Source: Calliopum simillimum
Lineage: Eukaryota; Arthropoda; Insecta; Diptera; Lauxaniidae
Direction of reading: 5' to 3'
Length of the DNA: 64,000 nt
NCBI GenBank assembly: GCA_951812925.1
Contig: OX638368.1
Location: forward strand, 74,124,422 to 74,188,421
Shown here: positions 22,514 to 34,261 of the stretch, in pieces
Layout of the letters: the number at the start of each line of letters is the position of its first letter
Position numbering within the stretch: the stretch's first letter is position 1
Made by a program: the position numbers and the translations under genes
Notes under the pieces: model-generated
What the model saw: the letters and a program-made list of their open reading frames with translations, nothing else
Databases searched by the model: none
Told to the model about the DNA's origin: nothing

Positions 22514-23808
22514 ATTATCTCTTTTAAAATCAATCAGTTGTGTGGGAATATTTTCTAGTATCTCATATAAATTAACCGTTGTGGCAGTTATAGAGAGTTT
22601 CATCAGTAAAATGTTTTTGTTTCGTTGTTGCAAACCATCTGCCAATATTGGCGAAAGCTGAATGCTCAAATGATTTTTATTGCAATATATTTTGTTAGGT
22701 CGATTATATGTTTCAGAAGTCTCGTTCTTGAAATACGAAAAGAAGAGTTCAGCAGTTTTTAGCATATCTAATTGGCTCTTCACATTTAGTGGAGTTTCAC
22801 ACGCATTTGAAGTGCTTCCAACTAAGATATCTTCCTGAAGTGCAACCGCCACAACAGCCGCAATCTTTATACTAAATTTTGAGATATCGCCACAAGTATC
22901 CATATTTGCAACTTTACGCTGAAATCTCGTGGAACTAGTTACATTGCTGATAGAACTTATAGAAGTACTGACTGATTCGCAATACCGATAACCATGCTTA
23001 TGTGCTAATTTTTCACTATTACTTTCAAGAATTAATTCATTTTCGCGATTTTCACTCCATACATTTTGATTTCCTAAGACTCCAGTCATATTAGAACTAC
23101 AGTTTTTAAAGTTTGATCGAAAAGATTGTTCTTGTATAGTTACGGTTCCCTCTTGCTTTATTCCACTGTCAAGCACAGACTTTTGTTCCTCACAGAACGA
23201 ATCATAAAATCTCAATAATAGATGCATTTGTCGGGGCGATAAAAGAATGCATATGGAACCAAGTTCAACGTCTAGAATTACTTTAGGACCACTTATTTCT
23301 TCAGACTGCTTCATTTTCAAAATGATTTTTTGTTGGCCTTTAATCTCAATAATTGGAATCGGTATGCTTTTACAAATTTTATTTGAATTCATTGATGTTA
23401 AATTCTGTATTTCATCGTATTGCTTTTTACTCTCAAGAAATGAACTTTGTAACGTCGTACGATAAAAATTTTGATAATCCGGTAAGTTGTCGGCTAACAA
23501 TTTTTTAACACATTCGTATTTTTCACATCTAATTCTAAACTCTTCTGTATATACAGAAACACCATTTATAGAAATATTATGTTTGGCAAATGTTGATAAA
23601 ATATGCATATTTTCACTACGCTCGTTATCATTTTCTTCACTGTCGCAGGCATCTTGTAAATTTTGTTTGGCATGTTTTTTAGTTTCAGCATCATTTTGGT
23701 AATTTAGGCTGTTGATTTTTATGACAATAGCTATCCCTTGCGAACTTTCAGAAGCATACTCAAGCTTTAGGATCACATTTTTACATGTTGCTTTAATGCG
23801 ACTTAAAA
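22514..23808 (-). CDS. Atg2: Atg2 large internal exon
   Basis: The exon follows the acceptor TTTTTTTTTCAG (intron ends 23809) and starts with two bases that complete a phase-1 codon, as expected after the exon ending at 59637. It encodes about 431 residues. The early part reads LSRIKATCKNVILKLEY, equivalent to the ATG2A stretch containing VLRRIK. A later segment, VELGSICILLSPRQMHLLLRFY, is the ATG2 motif of the form LGSLHLLLTPRQL. The middle is Ser/Asn-rich and presumably disordered. The exon leaves in phase 0 at a GTAAGT donor (intron starts 22513). The frame is fully open, in contrast to every transposon ORF around it, so it is under constraint. An in-frame ATG lies in the polypyrimidine tract just upstream but is intronic. 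No further Atg2 exon was recognised between 1 and 22513. Confidence 0.9.
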
Positions 23809-23939
23809 CTGAAAAAAAAAAACAAAACAATTATTGTGCGTGGATGGTAAAATGTATTTCATTGGCAAGCTGAATAAGAAGTATAGGGTAGGGTATGCCA
23901 ATAAGAGTGGCCTGAAGAAATCGAAATTTGAATTGCTTT

Positions 23940-24400
23940 GACGGGAGTGTCCGAAGGTCACTTTTTGGCCGAAGTCAATTAATCGGTTTTTATATAACCT
24001 TCGGCCGAATTAGTTGATGGAAAGGCAGCGCATGTCTGCCCTTCCTCAAAGTTGAATTTTTTTGTGGGTGTTCTTCCAATAGTAGGTATTAGTTTTTGTT
24101 TTAGTCAAATCTTGAGAATTGGTGCCTTCGAGAGATATCTGGTGCAAAATTTTGAGAAAATCAGTTTCTTACAAAGTTCTTGGTAATCTTTATATCTACA
24201 AAAAAAATGTTGATCCACAATTTTGTACCTCAGAAAATTTCCTATAGAAAACTTGCGTATGTTATGCGTATCCTATTTTAAGTTATTTTTTGACTTTTAG
24301 CACCCGATTTCTCACGAAGTCACAACTTCTCACGGTTTAACTAGAATAAAAGTTCATACCTATTATTGAAAGACCAAATAATTCCTTCGACATTTAATAT
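23940..24400. repeat. Degenerate foldback sharing modules with the 12-kb transposon arms
   Basis: GTCACTTTTTGGCCGAAG at about 23959 and TTCTTCCAATAGTAGGTAT at about 24070 also occur in both arms of the transposon at 30479-42511 (near 33500-33850 and 39000-39360). A short inverted pair links about 24068-24110 with 24345-24395. Confidence 0.6.
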
Positions 24401-24780
24401 CCGATATCTCACGATGGCACACCTTTCTAAAATAGAGCGGCCATTTATCATCGAAATTTTTATATATTTAAAAACATTGTGACGAAAAATAACACATGAA
24501 AAGAAACTTCACGCCATTTCGAGATAAAACCAGTGACGTCACGAAAGTACTTGACAGTGATGCCAAGTTTTGTCAAGAAACTATTAGCCGAAAGAATCAA
24601 CGAGATGTTGCCAGATGTTTCTCTAATGCAATTCTAGAACGTTCATGCCGGTATAAAAGGAGCTGTTCATGAAAGTTGCAACGCAGTTGATTTTAAGCAA
24701 TAAAGTGAAAGAGTTGTACACACAGTGCCAGTGCAAGTAAATAAAGTGCTAGTTGCGATATTAGATTTTGAATGTAGTAA

Positions 24781-25733
24781 CCCGATCAAAAAAAGTATGT
24801 CAAAAATATATCAAAATGATATCCAAAATTTGTCAGTGACATACATAATTTTGACAAAAAAAGGATATCAAAATGATATACGGAATGTAACGCTTTTCGT
24901 ATATCACCATGATATCAAAAAAAGATATCAAAATGATATCAAAATGATATCAACAAAAGATATCAAAATGATATCAAAAAAAGATATCAAAATGATATCA
25001 AAAAATGATATCAAAATGATATACAAAAATTGTATATCAATGACATATAAAATTTGTATATCATTTTGATATCCATTTCTGATACAAAATTGACATAACC
25101 AACTTTGAGTCTTTGAAATTTTGCAATATTGTATTTGATCGTCGGCAACAAGTTTTTAGAAATTGCCCGCATGCAGCAAATGAATGAAGTGCCGGTTTTT
25201 TTAACTCAATTATATGTTTGTGATTTTTCACTTATTCCATGAGAAAATTCACTTACTAAAATCGGCTGCGCGTCCGCTTTCCATAGCATTTGTTTTCCCA
25301 ACCACAGCTGCATACAACAACTGAAGGGAGTGTCGGTTTTTTTGCACTCAATTATATTTGTGTGCTTTTCACTAATTTCAGTAGAAAATTCACTTCTTTT
25401 ACACTAAAATTGACTGCGCGTTTGTCTTCTAAAGTTATCTTTCCATAGAATCCACAAACGAAAACGTAAAATTTGACATATCAGCAGCTGATAAATTTTT
25501 GATATCATTTTGATATACATTTCTGATACAAAATTGATATCAGCGGCTGATAAATTTTTGATATCATTTTGATATACATTTCTGATACAAAATTGACATG
25601 TTTTTCAATGACATCAAAAATATATCAAAATGATATACAAAAAATGGATATCAGCGGCTGATACATTTTTGATATCATTATGATATACATTTCTGATACA
25701 TTGACAAGAACTTGACAAGTTTTTTTGATCGGG
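24781..25733. mobile_element. CCCGATC element, copy 1 (953 bp)
   Basis: The ends are CCCGATCAAAAAAA and its inverse, with TIR similarity of about 15-20 bp. It is flanked by a 2-bp duplication AA (24779-24780 and 25734-25735). The empty site is in the 3' LTR near 44083. Inside are runs of alternating GATATCAAAAT and TGATATC modules. No protein is encoded; the ORF at 24725-25069 is a repeat reading. Confidence 0.75.
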
Positions 25734-25882
25734 AAATAGTGAAATAAACAATTGTACCGTGTGAAAATAAACATTTGTGGTTTAAATAAACCATTTTATA
25801 ACTAAATAAAGTGTGTGTTTTTGATTGCTACACAATCCAGTGATCGAACTCAGAAAACAGTAAGAGGTTGAAATTATCGTCA

Positions 25883-27064
25883 CCCGATCAAAAAAAGTAT
25901 ATCAAAAATATATCAAAATGATATCAAAAATTTGTCAGTGACATACAAAATTTTGATAAAAAAAGGATATCACAGTGATATACGGAATGTAACGCTTTTT
26001 GTGTATCACCATGATATCAAAAAAAGATATCAAAATGATATCAAAAAAAGATATCAAAATGATATCAAAATGATATCAAAAAAAGATATCAAAATGATAT
26101 CAAAAAAAGATATCAAAATGATATCAAAAAATGATATCAAAATGATATACAAAAATTGTATATCAATGATATACAAAATTTGTATATCATTTTGATATCC
26201 ATTTCTGATACAAAATTGACATAACCAAATTTTGCAATATTGTATATGATCGTCGGCAACAAGTTTTTAGAAATTGCCCGCATGCAGCAAATGAATGAAA
26301 TGGCGGTTTTTTTAACTCAATTATATGTTTGTGCTTTTTCACTAATTTCATGAGAAAATTCACTTACTAAAATTGACTGTGCGTCCGCTTTTTATAGCTT
26401 TTGTTTTCCCAACCACAGGCTTACAACAACTGAAGGGAGTGTCGGTTTTTTTGCACTCAATTATATTTGTGTGCTTTTCACTAATTTAAGTAGAAAATTC
26501 ACTTCTTTTACACTAAAATTGACTGCGCGTTTGTCTTCTAAAGTTATCTTTCCATAAAATCCTCAAACGAAAACGTCAATTTTGACATATCAGCAGCTGA
26601 TAAATTTTTGATACCATTTTGATATACATTTCTGATACAAAATTGATATCAGCGGCTGATAAATTTTTGATATCATTTTGATATACATTTCTGATACAAA
26701 ATTGACATGTCATTCAATGATATCAAAAATATATCAAAATGATATACAAAAAATGGATATCAGCCGCTGACAAATTTTTGATATCATTTTGATATACATT
26801 TCTGATACAAAATTGACATGTCATTCAATGATATCAAAAATATATCAAAATGATATACAAAAAATGGATATCAGCCGCTGACAAATTTTTGATATCATTT
26901 TGTTATACATTTCTGATACAAAATTGACATGTCATTCAATGATATCAAAAATATATCAAAATGATATACAAAAAATGGATATCAGCCGCTGACAAATTTT
27001 TGATATCATTTTGATATACATTTCTGATACAATGACAAGAACTTGACAAGTTTTTTTGATCGGG
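25883..27064. mobile_element. CCCGATC element, copy 2 (1182 bp)
   Basis: It has the same ends as copy 1 and is flanked by a 2-bp duplication CA (25881-25882 and 27065-27066). The empty site TATCGTCATAGAG is intact in the 3' LTR near 44226. It differs from copy 1 mainly by extra internal repeat units (period 111 bp). Confidence 0.8.
26655..27030. repeat. 111-bp tandem repeat inside CCCGATC copy 2
   Basis: The GCxGCTGA landmark recurs at exactly 111-bp steps (about 26655, 26766, 26877 and 26988). Each unit contains the palindrome-like pair TGATATCATTTTGATATAC and ATATCAAAATGATATAC. Confidence 0.85.
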
Positions 27065-27091
27065 CATAGAGACAGGAAATTTCGTAACAAT

Positions 27092-27110
27092 TGGTGTCAG
27101 AAGTGGGATT
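27092..27110 (+). other. Primer binding site of Gypsy element 2
   Basis: TGGTGTCAGAAGTGGGATT begins two bases after the LTR. It is complementary to a 3' tRNA end of the Leu type used by mdg3/blastopia-like elements. A degenerate version follows the LTR of Gypsy element 3. Confidence 0.65.
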
Positions 27111-27153
27111 GTGTAAGAAGAATTTGCAATCAATAAAAAAAAAAAAAAAAAAA

Positions 27154-28118
27154 ATGGTTAAGTTTGAAGATCTAATCATTGGCCAACTTAAAAGCGAGTT
27201 GGAAAAGCGGAATTTGCAAACGGCTGGCAGAAAAGTGGAACTGCAGCAGCGATTGCTTTTGAAGAAGATGGTGTGAATATTGATGAGTTTGACTTTGCAG
27301 ATAGTTCAACAGAAGAGACATCGAAAGTAGAGGAAGCTTCTGGACCAGCGGCAAGTGGTGAAGTTGTGGATATGTCAAAGTTCGAGAAAATGTCAATGGC
27401 AATGACGCAGACAATAAATCAGAACGCGTTGCAGATGAATAAAAATTTCCAGGCGGTTCGGGAAGAAATTGATCAGAGCATAAATCAAAATGCACTGCAG
27501 ATTGATCAGAGGTTAAGTCAGAACGCGGCGCAGATGCTCACAATGAATCAAAATATTGAGGCTGTTCGAACAGAGGTTGGAAAAATAGTGAATGGCCTTG
27601 ATGCAAAACTGACTGAGTTACGAGATGATGTTGAATCCTTCAAGGAAAAAGTTGAAACTAATCTTGAAAGCGTTAATAAAAGGATTCAACAGTTGGAAAT
27701 AAACGAACCATCAACGCAAGTGATGCGAGAAATCAGCGCAGTGAGGCTTAAGGCACCCACATACGATGGAACAACGCCATTCAGTGTTTTCAAGCTCCAA
27801 TTCGAAACAACATCCACTCATAACCTTTGGGATAACAATAGCGCAGCAGCAGCGCTCGCCCTCACTCAAGAGACGATTGCATTGACATGCCGCCCAACAT
27901 TGAAAACTCGACGGATGGAGGTGGAGGCTGAAAATAAAAATTCATCGTTGGCCAGCAGTAGCTTCAGTGGAAAGTGCTATAATTGTGGTAAGCAGGGACA
28001 CATGGCACGAGACTGCCGATCACGTCGCAAACGAGCTACATCACGTTCACCAAGAAGAAAAATTGAAAATAGGGTGAACGATGGCGAAAATGGTAACGAA
28101 GAGCAGTCGTTAAACTAA
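27154..28118 (+). pseudogene. gag: Gypsy element 2 gag with SAP-like N-terminus and zinc knuckle
   Basis: Gag packages the element RNA. From the ATG at 27154 the first 40 residues (LIIGQLKSELEKRNLQTAGR and onward) fit a SAP motif, a helix-loop-helix that binds AT-rich DNA. A frameshift near 27273 moves the reading into an open stretch to 28118. This has a repetitive coiled-coil-like segment (repeated INQNALQ and RLSQNAAQ phrases), a capsid start APTYDGTTPFSVFKLQFE, and a CCHC zinc knuckle CYNCGKQGHMARDC followed by an Arg/Ser-rich tail. The capsid between is far shorter than usual, which suggests an internal deletion near 27860-27880. Not functional. Confidence 0.8.
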
Positions 28119-28169
28119 AGAGAGTCAGTACAGCGGGGCGTGAGCTGACTCCCACTTATGATTGCCCCA

Positions 28170-30469
28170 TAGTCTTAGTTTCGAAGCTCTGCCGGAATTC
28201 CAACAGCCTTACCATCGGTGGAAAAATCAACGAAAGAACATGTGAGCTGACTTTGGATACGGGCGCATCGCATTCAATTGTGAGGAGTGATTTATTTGAT
28301 AGACGACGAGTTACGCCATTAAATGGGATCCAATTGAGAACAGCGACAGGAGAAATTGCGCAAATAGTAGGGAAAGTTACAGCGAGTATTCTTATCGGCA
28401 ACAAAACTGTGGAACATGATTTTATTGTTGCAAACATCACCGATGAGGTTATTATTGGCGTGGACTTTATGATTCGACACGGGTTCACTTTAGACCTTAA
28501 GCAAAAGACGTTAAGGTATGCCAATGTGGAGTTGCCTTTGGACATTGGCTGTGGACAGAATTTAAAAATCGAAAGAGTCTACATAAGTGAGCGCTGTCGA
28601 ATTGAACCCAACACCGAAGAAATTATTTGGGCTACAGCAAGTGAAGACTGTGGGACAAGCCATCTGTGGTTAGTGGAAGCAGATAAGAAAAACGTAAAGA
28701 AAGACCTGATCATTGGAAAGACCCTAGTAAAACCAAGAGTGGACAACAAAATACAGGTTCGAATTTTGAATCCAACAAATCAGCCGAAATGGATGCAAAA
28801 AGGTGAACTAATAGCGCATTGTGAGAAAGTTACGGCTGTTATAAATTGTGAAATTGACCAGCAGGACACAAAAGGTGCAACTTTAAAAAAAAATCGGCCT
28901 CAGAAGTATTGACGAAAAAATGGACGAAGGATTTGTCTGCCCAGAACAAAAATAAAGCAAAAAAGTTTCTGCAAAAGCATTGGCGGATATTTGCGTCCAA
29001 AGGAGAAAATAATGGCCGAACATCAGTGGTTAAACATCGCATTGATACAGGTAATTTTCAGCCAATTCGTCAACCTCCAAGGAGGCTAGCACTCGCTAAC
29101 AGAGAAGAAGTGACAGGCCTTATAGAGGAAATGGCGCAATAAAATGTCATTGCACCATCGGAAAGCCCGTGGAGTTCACCGGTCGTACTTGTCAAGAAAA
29201 AGGACGGAAGTATGCGATTCTGTGTGGATTACAGGAAATTGAATGACGTCACCAAAAAAGACAGCTACCCAATACCCAGAATCGATGATACACTGGATAC
29301 GTTATCTGGAGCAACATGGTTTTCCACCCTGGACTTATAAAGTGGATATTGGCAGGTGGAAATAGATGACAAAGACAAGGAGAAAACTGCATTCAGTGTT
29401 GGGAATGGTCTGTGGCAGTTTAACGTCGTCTTTGTAACGCTCCAGCTACGTTCGAGCGATTAATGGAACGAGTTTTCAAAGGACTGCATTGGAGGACCTG
29501 TTTAGTGTATCTCGATGACATAATCATCATGGGAAAAGATTTTGATGACCACTTGAAAAATCTGGAGGAAGTATTTGAGCGCTTGGAGGCAGCTGGACTA
29601 AAATTAAGTGCGAAAAAGTGCTCACTTTTTCAGCGTGAAGTCAAATATCTGGGACACAAGGTTACGTCAGAAGGAATACACACAGATGAGGATAAAATAA
29701 AAGCTGTCAAAAATTGGCCACGACCATCTAATCTTCATGAGTTGCGAAGTTTTCTGGACCTATGCACTTACTACAGACGTTTTGTTCCTGGTTTCGCAAA
29801 CGTCGCAGGCAGTCTACATGAGCTGACACAGAAAAATCGGAAATTTGAATGGAGTAGCACACAGGAAACTGCATTCCAAAAGCTGAAAGAATTATTGTCT
29901 ACAGCGCCAGTACTCGCGTACCCAATGCCCGGCGAAAAATTTGTATTGGACACCGATGCGAGTGGCTATGGTATTGGAGGAGTTTTGTCCCAAGTCATCA
30001 ATGGACAAGAAAAAGTCGTCGCATATTTCAGCAAAATTCTGTCGAAACCTGAGAGGAACTATTGCGTTACTCGAAGAGAGTTACTGGCTAAAATGGAATG
30101 CGTAAAACACTTCCATAAGTACTTGTATGGACAGCACTTTCTTCTGAGGACAGACCATGCGGCATTAAGGTGGCTACTTCAATTCAAGGATCCTGAAGGC
30201 CAAATCGCACGGTGGATAGAACGCTTGCAGAGCTATGATTTCACCATAGAACATCGCAAAGGAAGCCAGCATGGAAATGCAGATGCACTTTCCCGTCGTC
30301 CATGTAAAATTGAATGCGGCCATTGTTCAAGAACGGAAAATAAAGCTGGAACGATTGATGTGCGCCTTTTGAACGTTTTGCCTGAAGAAAAGTGGACAAA
30401 TGAGGAGATACAACGGGACCAGCGCAGTCATACAGATTTGGCAACAATAATTAAGTATAAGGAGCTGGG
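28170..30469 (+). pseudogene. pol: Gypsy element 2 pol, protease to RNase H, broken
   Basis: Pol supplies protease, reverse transcriptase (RT), RNase H and integrase. The aspartic protease has LDTGASHS at about 28250-28275. RT begins near 29150 with [15 protein letters not shown] and [14 protein letters not shown] at 29140 and another at 29338 interrupt it, and a small deletion and frameshift lies near 29430. The rest is open from 29463 with the catalytic YLDD at about 29508. RNase H follows (FVLDTDASGYGIG, then ERNYCVTRRELLA and LRTDHAALRWL). The reading ends where the 12-kb transposon enters at 30470-30478 and resumes after 42512. The breaks make it non-functional although the LTRs are only slightly diverged. 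Confidence 0.85.
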
Positions 30470-30529
30470 TAGGAAACCAGGTACATTAAGCTAGCAGAGC
30501 GAAAATGGCAGAACTGAAAAAAAAATATG

Positions 30530-31520
30530 GCAGAATTATAGGCTAATTATAGGCTAATTTTGGGCCCAAACGCCGAATTTTAGGCTCTTCATTAAAAAAA
30601 AAAAAAAAATAGCTCTGCCAGCTTAAGTGTAAGCCAGCAGAGCTGTTTCGAGAAAACACATACGGGACGTATATTGAACTAAAGTAAGTAGTCAATAATT
30701 ATAGGCTAATTATAGGCTATTGAAATGGCCAATCGCCAAATAAAAAGGTTTCCATTAAAAAAAAAAAAAAAAATATTCTGCTAGGTTAAGTTTAAGCTAG
30801 CAGAGCAATTTCGAAAAAAAACATTTTGTACTAAAGAAAGTAATCAATAATTATAGGCTAATTATAGGCTATTTGAATGCCCAATCGCCAAGTAAAAGCT
30901 TTCCATTTAAAAAAAAAAAAAAAATTCTGCTAGGTATAGTTTAGCTAGCAGAGCGATTTCGAAAAAAAACATTTTGTACTAAAGAAAGTATTCAATAATT
31001 ATAGGCTAATTATAGGCTATTTAAATGCCCAATCGCCAAATAAAAAGCTTTCCATTTAAAAATAGAAAAATAAAATTTTGCTAGGTTAAGCTTAAGCCAG
31101 CAGAGCGATTCCGAAAAATAAATATTTTGTACTAAAGAAGGTATTCAATAATTATAGGCTAATTATAGGCTATTTAAATGCCCAATCACCAAATAAAAAG
31201 CTTTCCATTTAAAAAAAAAAAAAAAAAATATTCTGCTAGGTTAAGTTTAAGCTAGCAGAGCGATTTCGAAAAAAAAAAAAACATTTTGTACTAAAGAAAG
31301 TATTCAATAATTATAGGCTAATTATAGGCTATTTAAATGCCCAATTGCCAAATAAAATGCTTTCCGTTAAAAAAAAAATCTGCTAGGTTCAGTTCAAGCT
31401 TGTAGAGCAATTTCAAATAAACTCAGTTTGAACTAAAGTGAGTAATCAATAATTAAAGGCTAATTAAAGGCTATTTTAATGCCCCATTGCCAAACGTAAG
31501 ACTTTAAATAAAAAAAAATC
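30530..31520. repeat. Subterminal tandem repeats, left arm (about 7 units)
   Basis: Units of about 150-157 bp each contain ATAGGCTAATTATAGGCTAT, an A-rich tract, TCTGCTAGGTTAAG, and CTAGCAGAGC. Landmarks fall near 30539, 30698, 30852, 31003, 31155, 31312 and 31455, with the innermost the most diverged. The CTAGCAGAGC motif also forms part of the transposon end. Confidence 0.85.
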
Positions 31521-33930
31521 TGCCTTTCCAGGCAGACTGACATTCTCGTCTTGTTATAGCATAAATACATTAAAACTATTTCTAATTTACGTAAAATGTA
31601 TGGACCGCACGAACATAAACTCAGATTGTTTTGTTTTAAGACAGAAAATCGTAGGTGTAAACACTGGGATAAGGGACAGACAATTGAGAATCGAATGTTG
31701 CGTACTGTTTAGTCGGAAGTGTAAACAGCCCGTAACACCCTATTAAAGCCGATAGAGACTATCGATCAAGTTCGTCAGTTTTGCTCAAATTTTCTCTTGT
31801 TTGCGTGTGTGGCCGCTATTTTTCGTCAATCATCAGTCAACCACAAAATAGTTATATGACTGACGAACATGATCGCTAGTCTGTGCCCCCTATTAAGAGC
31901 TGGCTCAGACGTCAGACAAAATAGTCTTTGAACTATTTGGTCTGAATCGGGTTTGTGTTTGTGCCAAATTTTGTGTGGACTTTTAATTGGCAGATAGCTC
32001 ACAGATTGCTTAAGAAATTATCTTGAAACCTATTCTCACTTGCCTTGTTAACCATATGAATACTGATTAAGCACTAAACAGGATAGTTTTCCATATAAAA
32101 AGCTTTTCGATTTGTATGAGAAAGATTAGCTAGTTTTTAAATAATTAGATCATTCAACCCAAAAAATCGGCAGGTGGCATCTTCAAATCCAAAAAACCCC
32201 AGGGAAATTTTTAAATTTTCTTTTCTTTTGACAAATGCAAAATGTAAACAAATTAAATATTTTTAATAAAAAGCAAATTAAAGCTAAAATTAAAAATGTG
32301 TTCGTCTCAATTGTTTTTAAAAAAAATTTAAAAAACGAAATATATAAAAATATATATGAAAAAAGTGAAATTAGTGGCGTGATTTGGTAGTGTCATTGAA
32401 ATTATAGATGACTCATCCGGGTAAAAGGTGTGAACGTGGTTCTGTGATTATCAAGATTTTCTGATTTCAGGCTGATTAACCAGGCAAGTGAGAATAGGGT
32501 ATTACGGCGTGGAAATTGTGCAGAAATAAAACTTTTTTTTGCTAAGATGGGCTTTAGAGATAAAAAATAAATACTTTATCGAAACTGGTGGCTCAAATTA
32601 TTTTTTGGAGATATGGGCAACAGAGGTTGCTGATATATCTTTTCTGGACGCCAGTGTAAGTTGGGAACCCCTGCAATGATTTTAAAAATATTGATGATGT
32701 CTGAAATATATTTTAGCAAGCCACAATATTGGTATTAGAAACCTCTAAATTAAGACCACTATTTTCAAGGCATTTAATTTTATCTAAAATTATGACCAAG
32801 GTTTTTTTTTAAATATCTTTGTTTATTTAGTTTTTATAATGAATGTTAGAGACTATCTGCTTCGAAACAGTGGTTGTCGTTGAATTTTTTTTGTTGTTAT
32901 TTATAAATCCAATAAAGTTCACACAAATTTTTTGATTACATATTTTTTTTTTATTAATAAAAAATAACAGCACAGAAAAAGCAGGTGCAAATATTATATC
33001 AAATACTTCAAAGTAAAAAAATATAGATTTCCACATTTTTTAAATAATTTTAAGTTAATTACACATTTTTGGGGAAAACAGATGTTTTTGAAAAAAAAAA
33101 GGTCTCAGTTTTATAAAAAATTAATGTATTGAAACCGCACAGTTAAATTTATTTATAATCAAGCATTTTAACCTGTTAAAATACCTTTTGATTGACATTA
33201 ATCTTATTAAAATGCATCAAGCATATCTGCACGTTTTGACGTTCGTTGAATTATGAAAGAGAAACCGATAGCTTAGTCTGCCGTGTGTGCGCTTCTGTAT
33301 GCAGCAATGGAGCATTGACTGTTGGGCGATTTTTGAGTCGGGTTGCGATCGTCTCTGAGGCTGCTATGAGAATGAGATTTTTTAATCAGCCGATAGCAAA
33401 TCGCTCGTCTGTACGCTCTCATATGCAGCATTGGCAAATAGAACTATCGCCCGACAATTTTGTGTCATGTGAACCAGCTCCAAACTGAATTTTTTGGTCT
33501 TCCAATAGTAGGTATGAACTTTTGTTCCAGTCAACCCGTGAGAAGAAAATTCCTTTAAATAGTATATAAATTGTACGAAAACCACTTATGCAACTATTCT
33601 AAGTAAATGAAAGTTCCGAGCTAAGAAATCTATTCCAGTTAAGGCTTATCTGAACAATGCAAAATCGGCACTTAGTGTGTTATCTCTGGCCTGAACAACA
33701 CTAAATGACCTATAATGCTACAAATTTAATATACCCTGAGAGTAGGGTATAGAAATATAAAATGAATTAATCTACGGCTTCAGCCGAAGGTTATAAAAAA
33801 ACCGATTAATCGGCTTTGGCTTCGGCCAAAAAGTGACCTTCGGTCGGACACTATTTATTATCATGCCTCTTCCGAAATCCGTGCGATTTCAATTACTTTT
33901 CATTAAGAATGATTTTTGGTGAAAACGGTG

Positions 33931-34261
33931 CCCTACGTGCCCGTCGTGTGAGTTCGCACATAGCAAACACACAGGCAATAGAAAAACTCTCATATACACA
34001 AATGGGAAATTGAGCTATCGCCAACTATTTTGTCTGAGGTGTAAACCAGCCATAACAATTCAAAAACACTTCGTTATAAAACAAATTTTGGGAATCACAC
34101 AATGCTTCGTAATGAAATGTTAGTAGCAAAAATTAATTGCACTGCTTTGTTTACGTACATACACATTTCCTTTTTCTGAACAAATAAATCGTAATATTTA
34201 TTGTATATATTTTTTTTATTGATAAATAGTGATATAAACATTTTTAGGAGAATACATCAAA
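33931..34261 (+). promoter_or_regulatory. Presumed 5' flank of the transposase gene
   Basis: This unique sequence between the left arm and the transposase start codon must contain the promoter if the gene has one. No clear TATA or initiator was identified; it is AT-rich with TTTATTGTATATATTTTTTT near 34197. Confidence 0.3.

Larger units (their letters stand above)
24478..27089 (+). repeat. 5' LTR of Gypsy element 2, split by two insertions
   Basis: It begins TGTGACG and ends GTAACA. With the two CCCGATC elements removed it is about 473 bp and differs from the 3' LTR (43781-44254) at roughly eight positions by eye, about 1.7 percent. A TATAAAA box lies at 24652-24658. The LTR drives transcription opposite to Atg2. 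Confidence 0.85.

Noticed and set aside
24725..26195. ORFs reading KKDIKMISKKDIKMIS repeats
   Set aside because: They are translations of the GATATCAAAATGATATC arrays inside the CCCGATC elements, not a protein family.
24900..27030. CRISPR-like array
   Set aside because: Spaced repeats here are degenerate transposon satellites in a eukaryotic intron, with no regular repeat-spacer structure.
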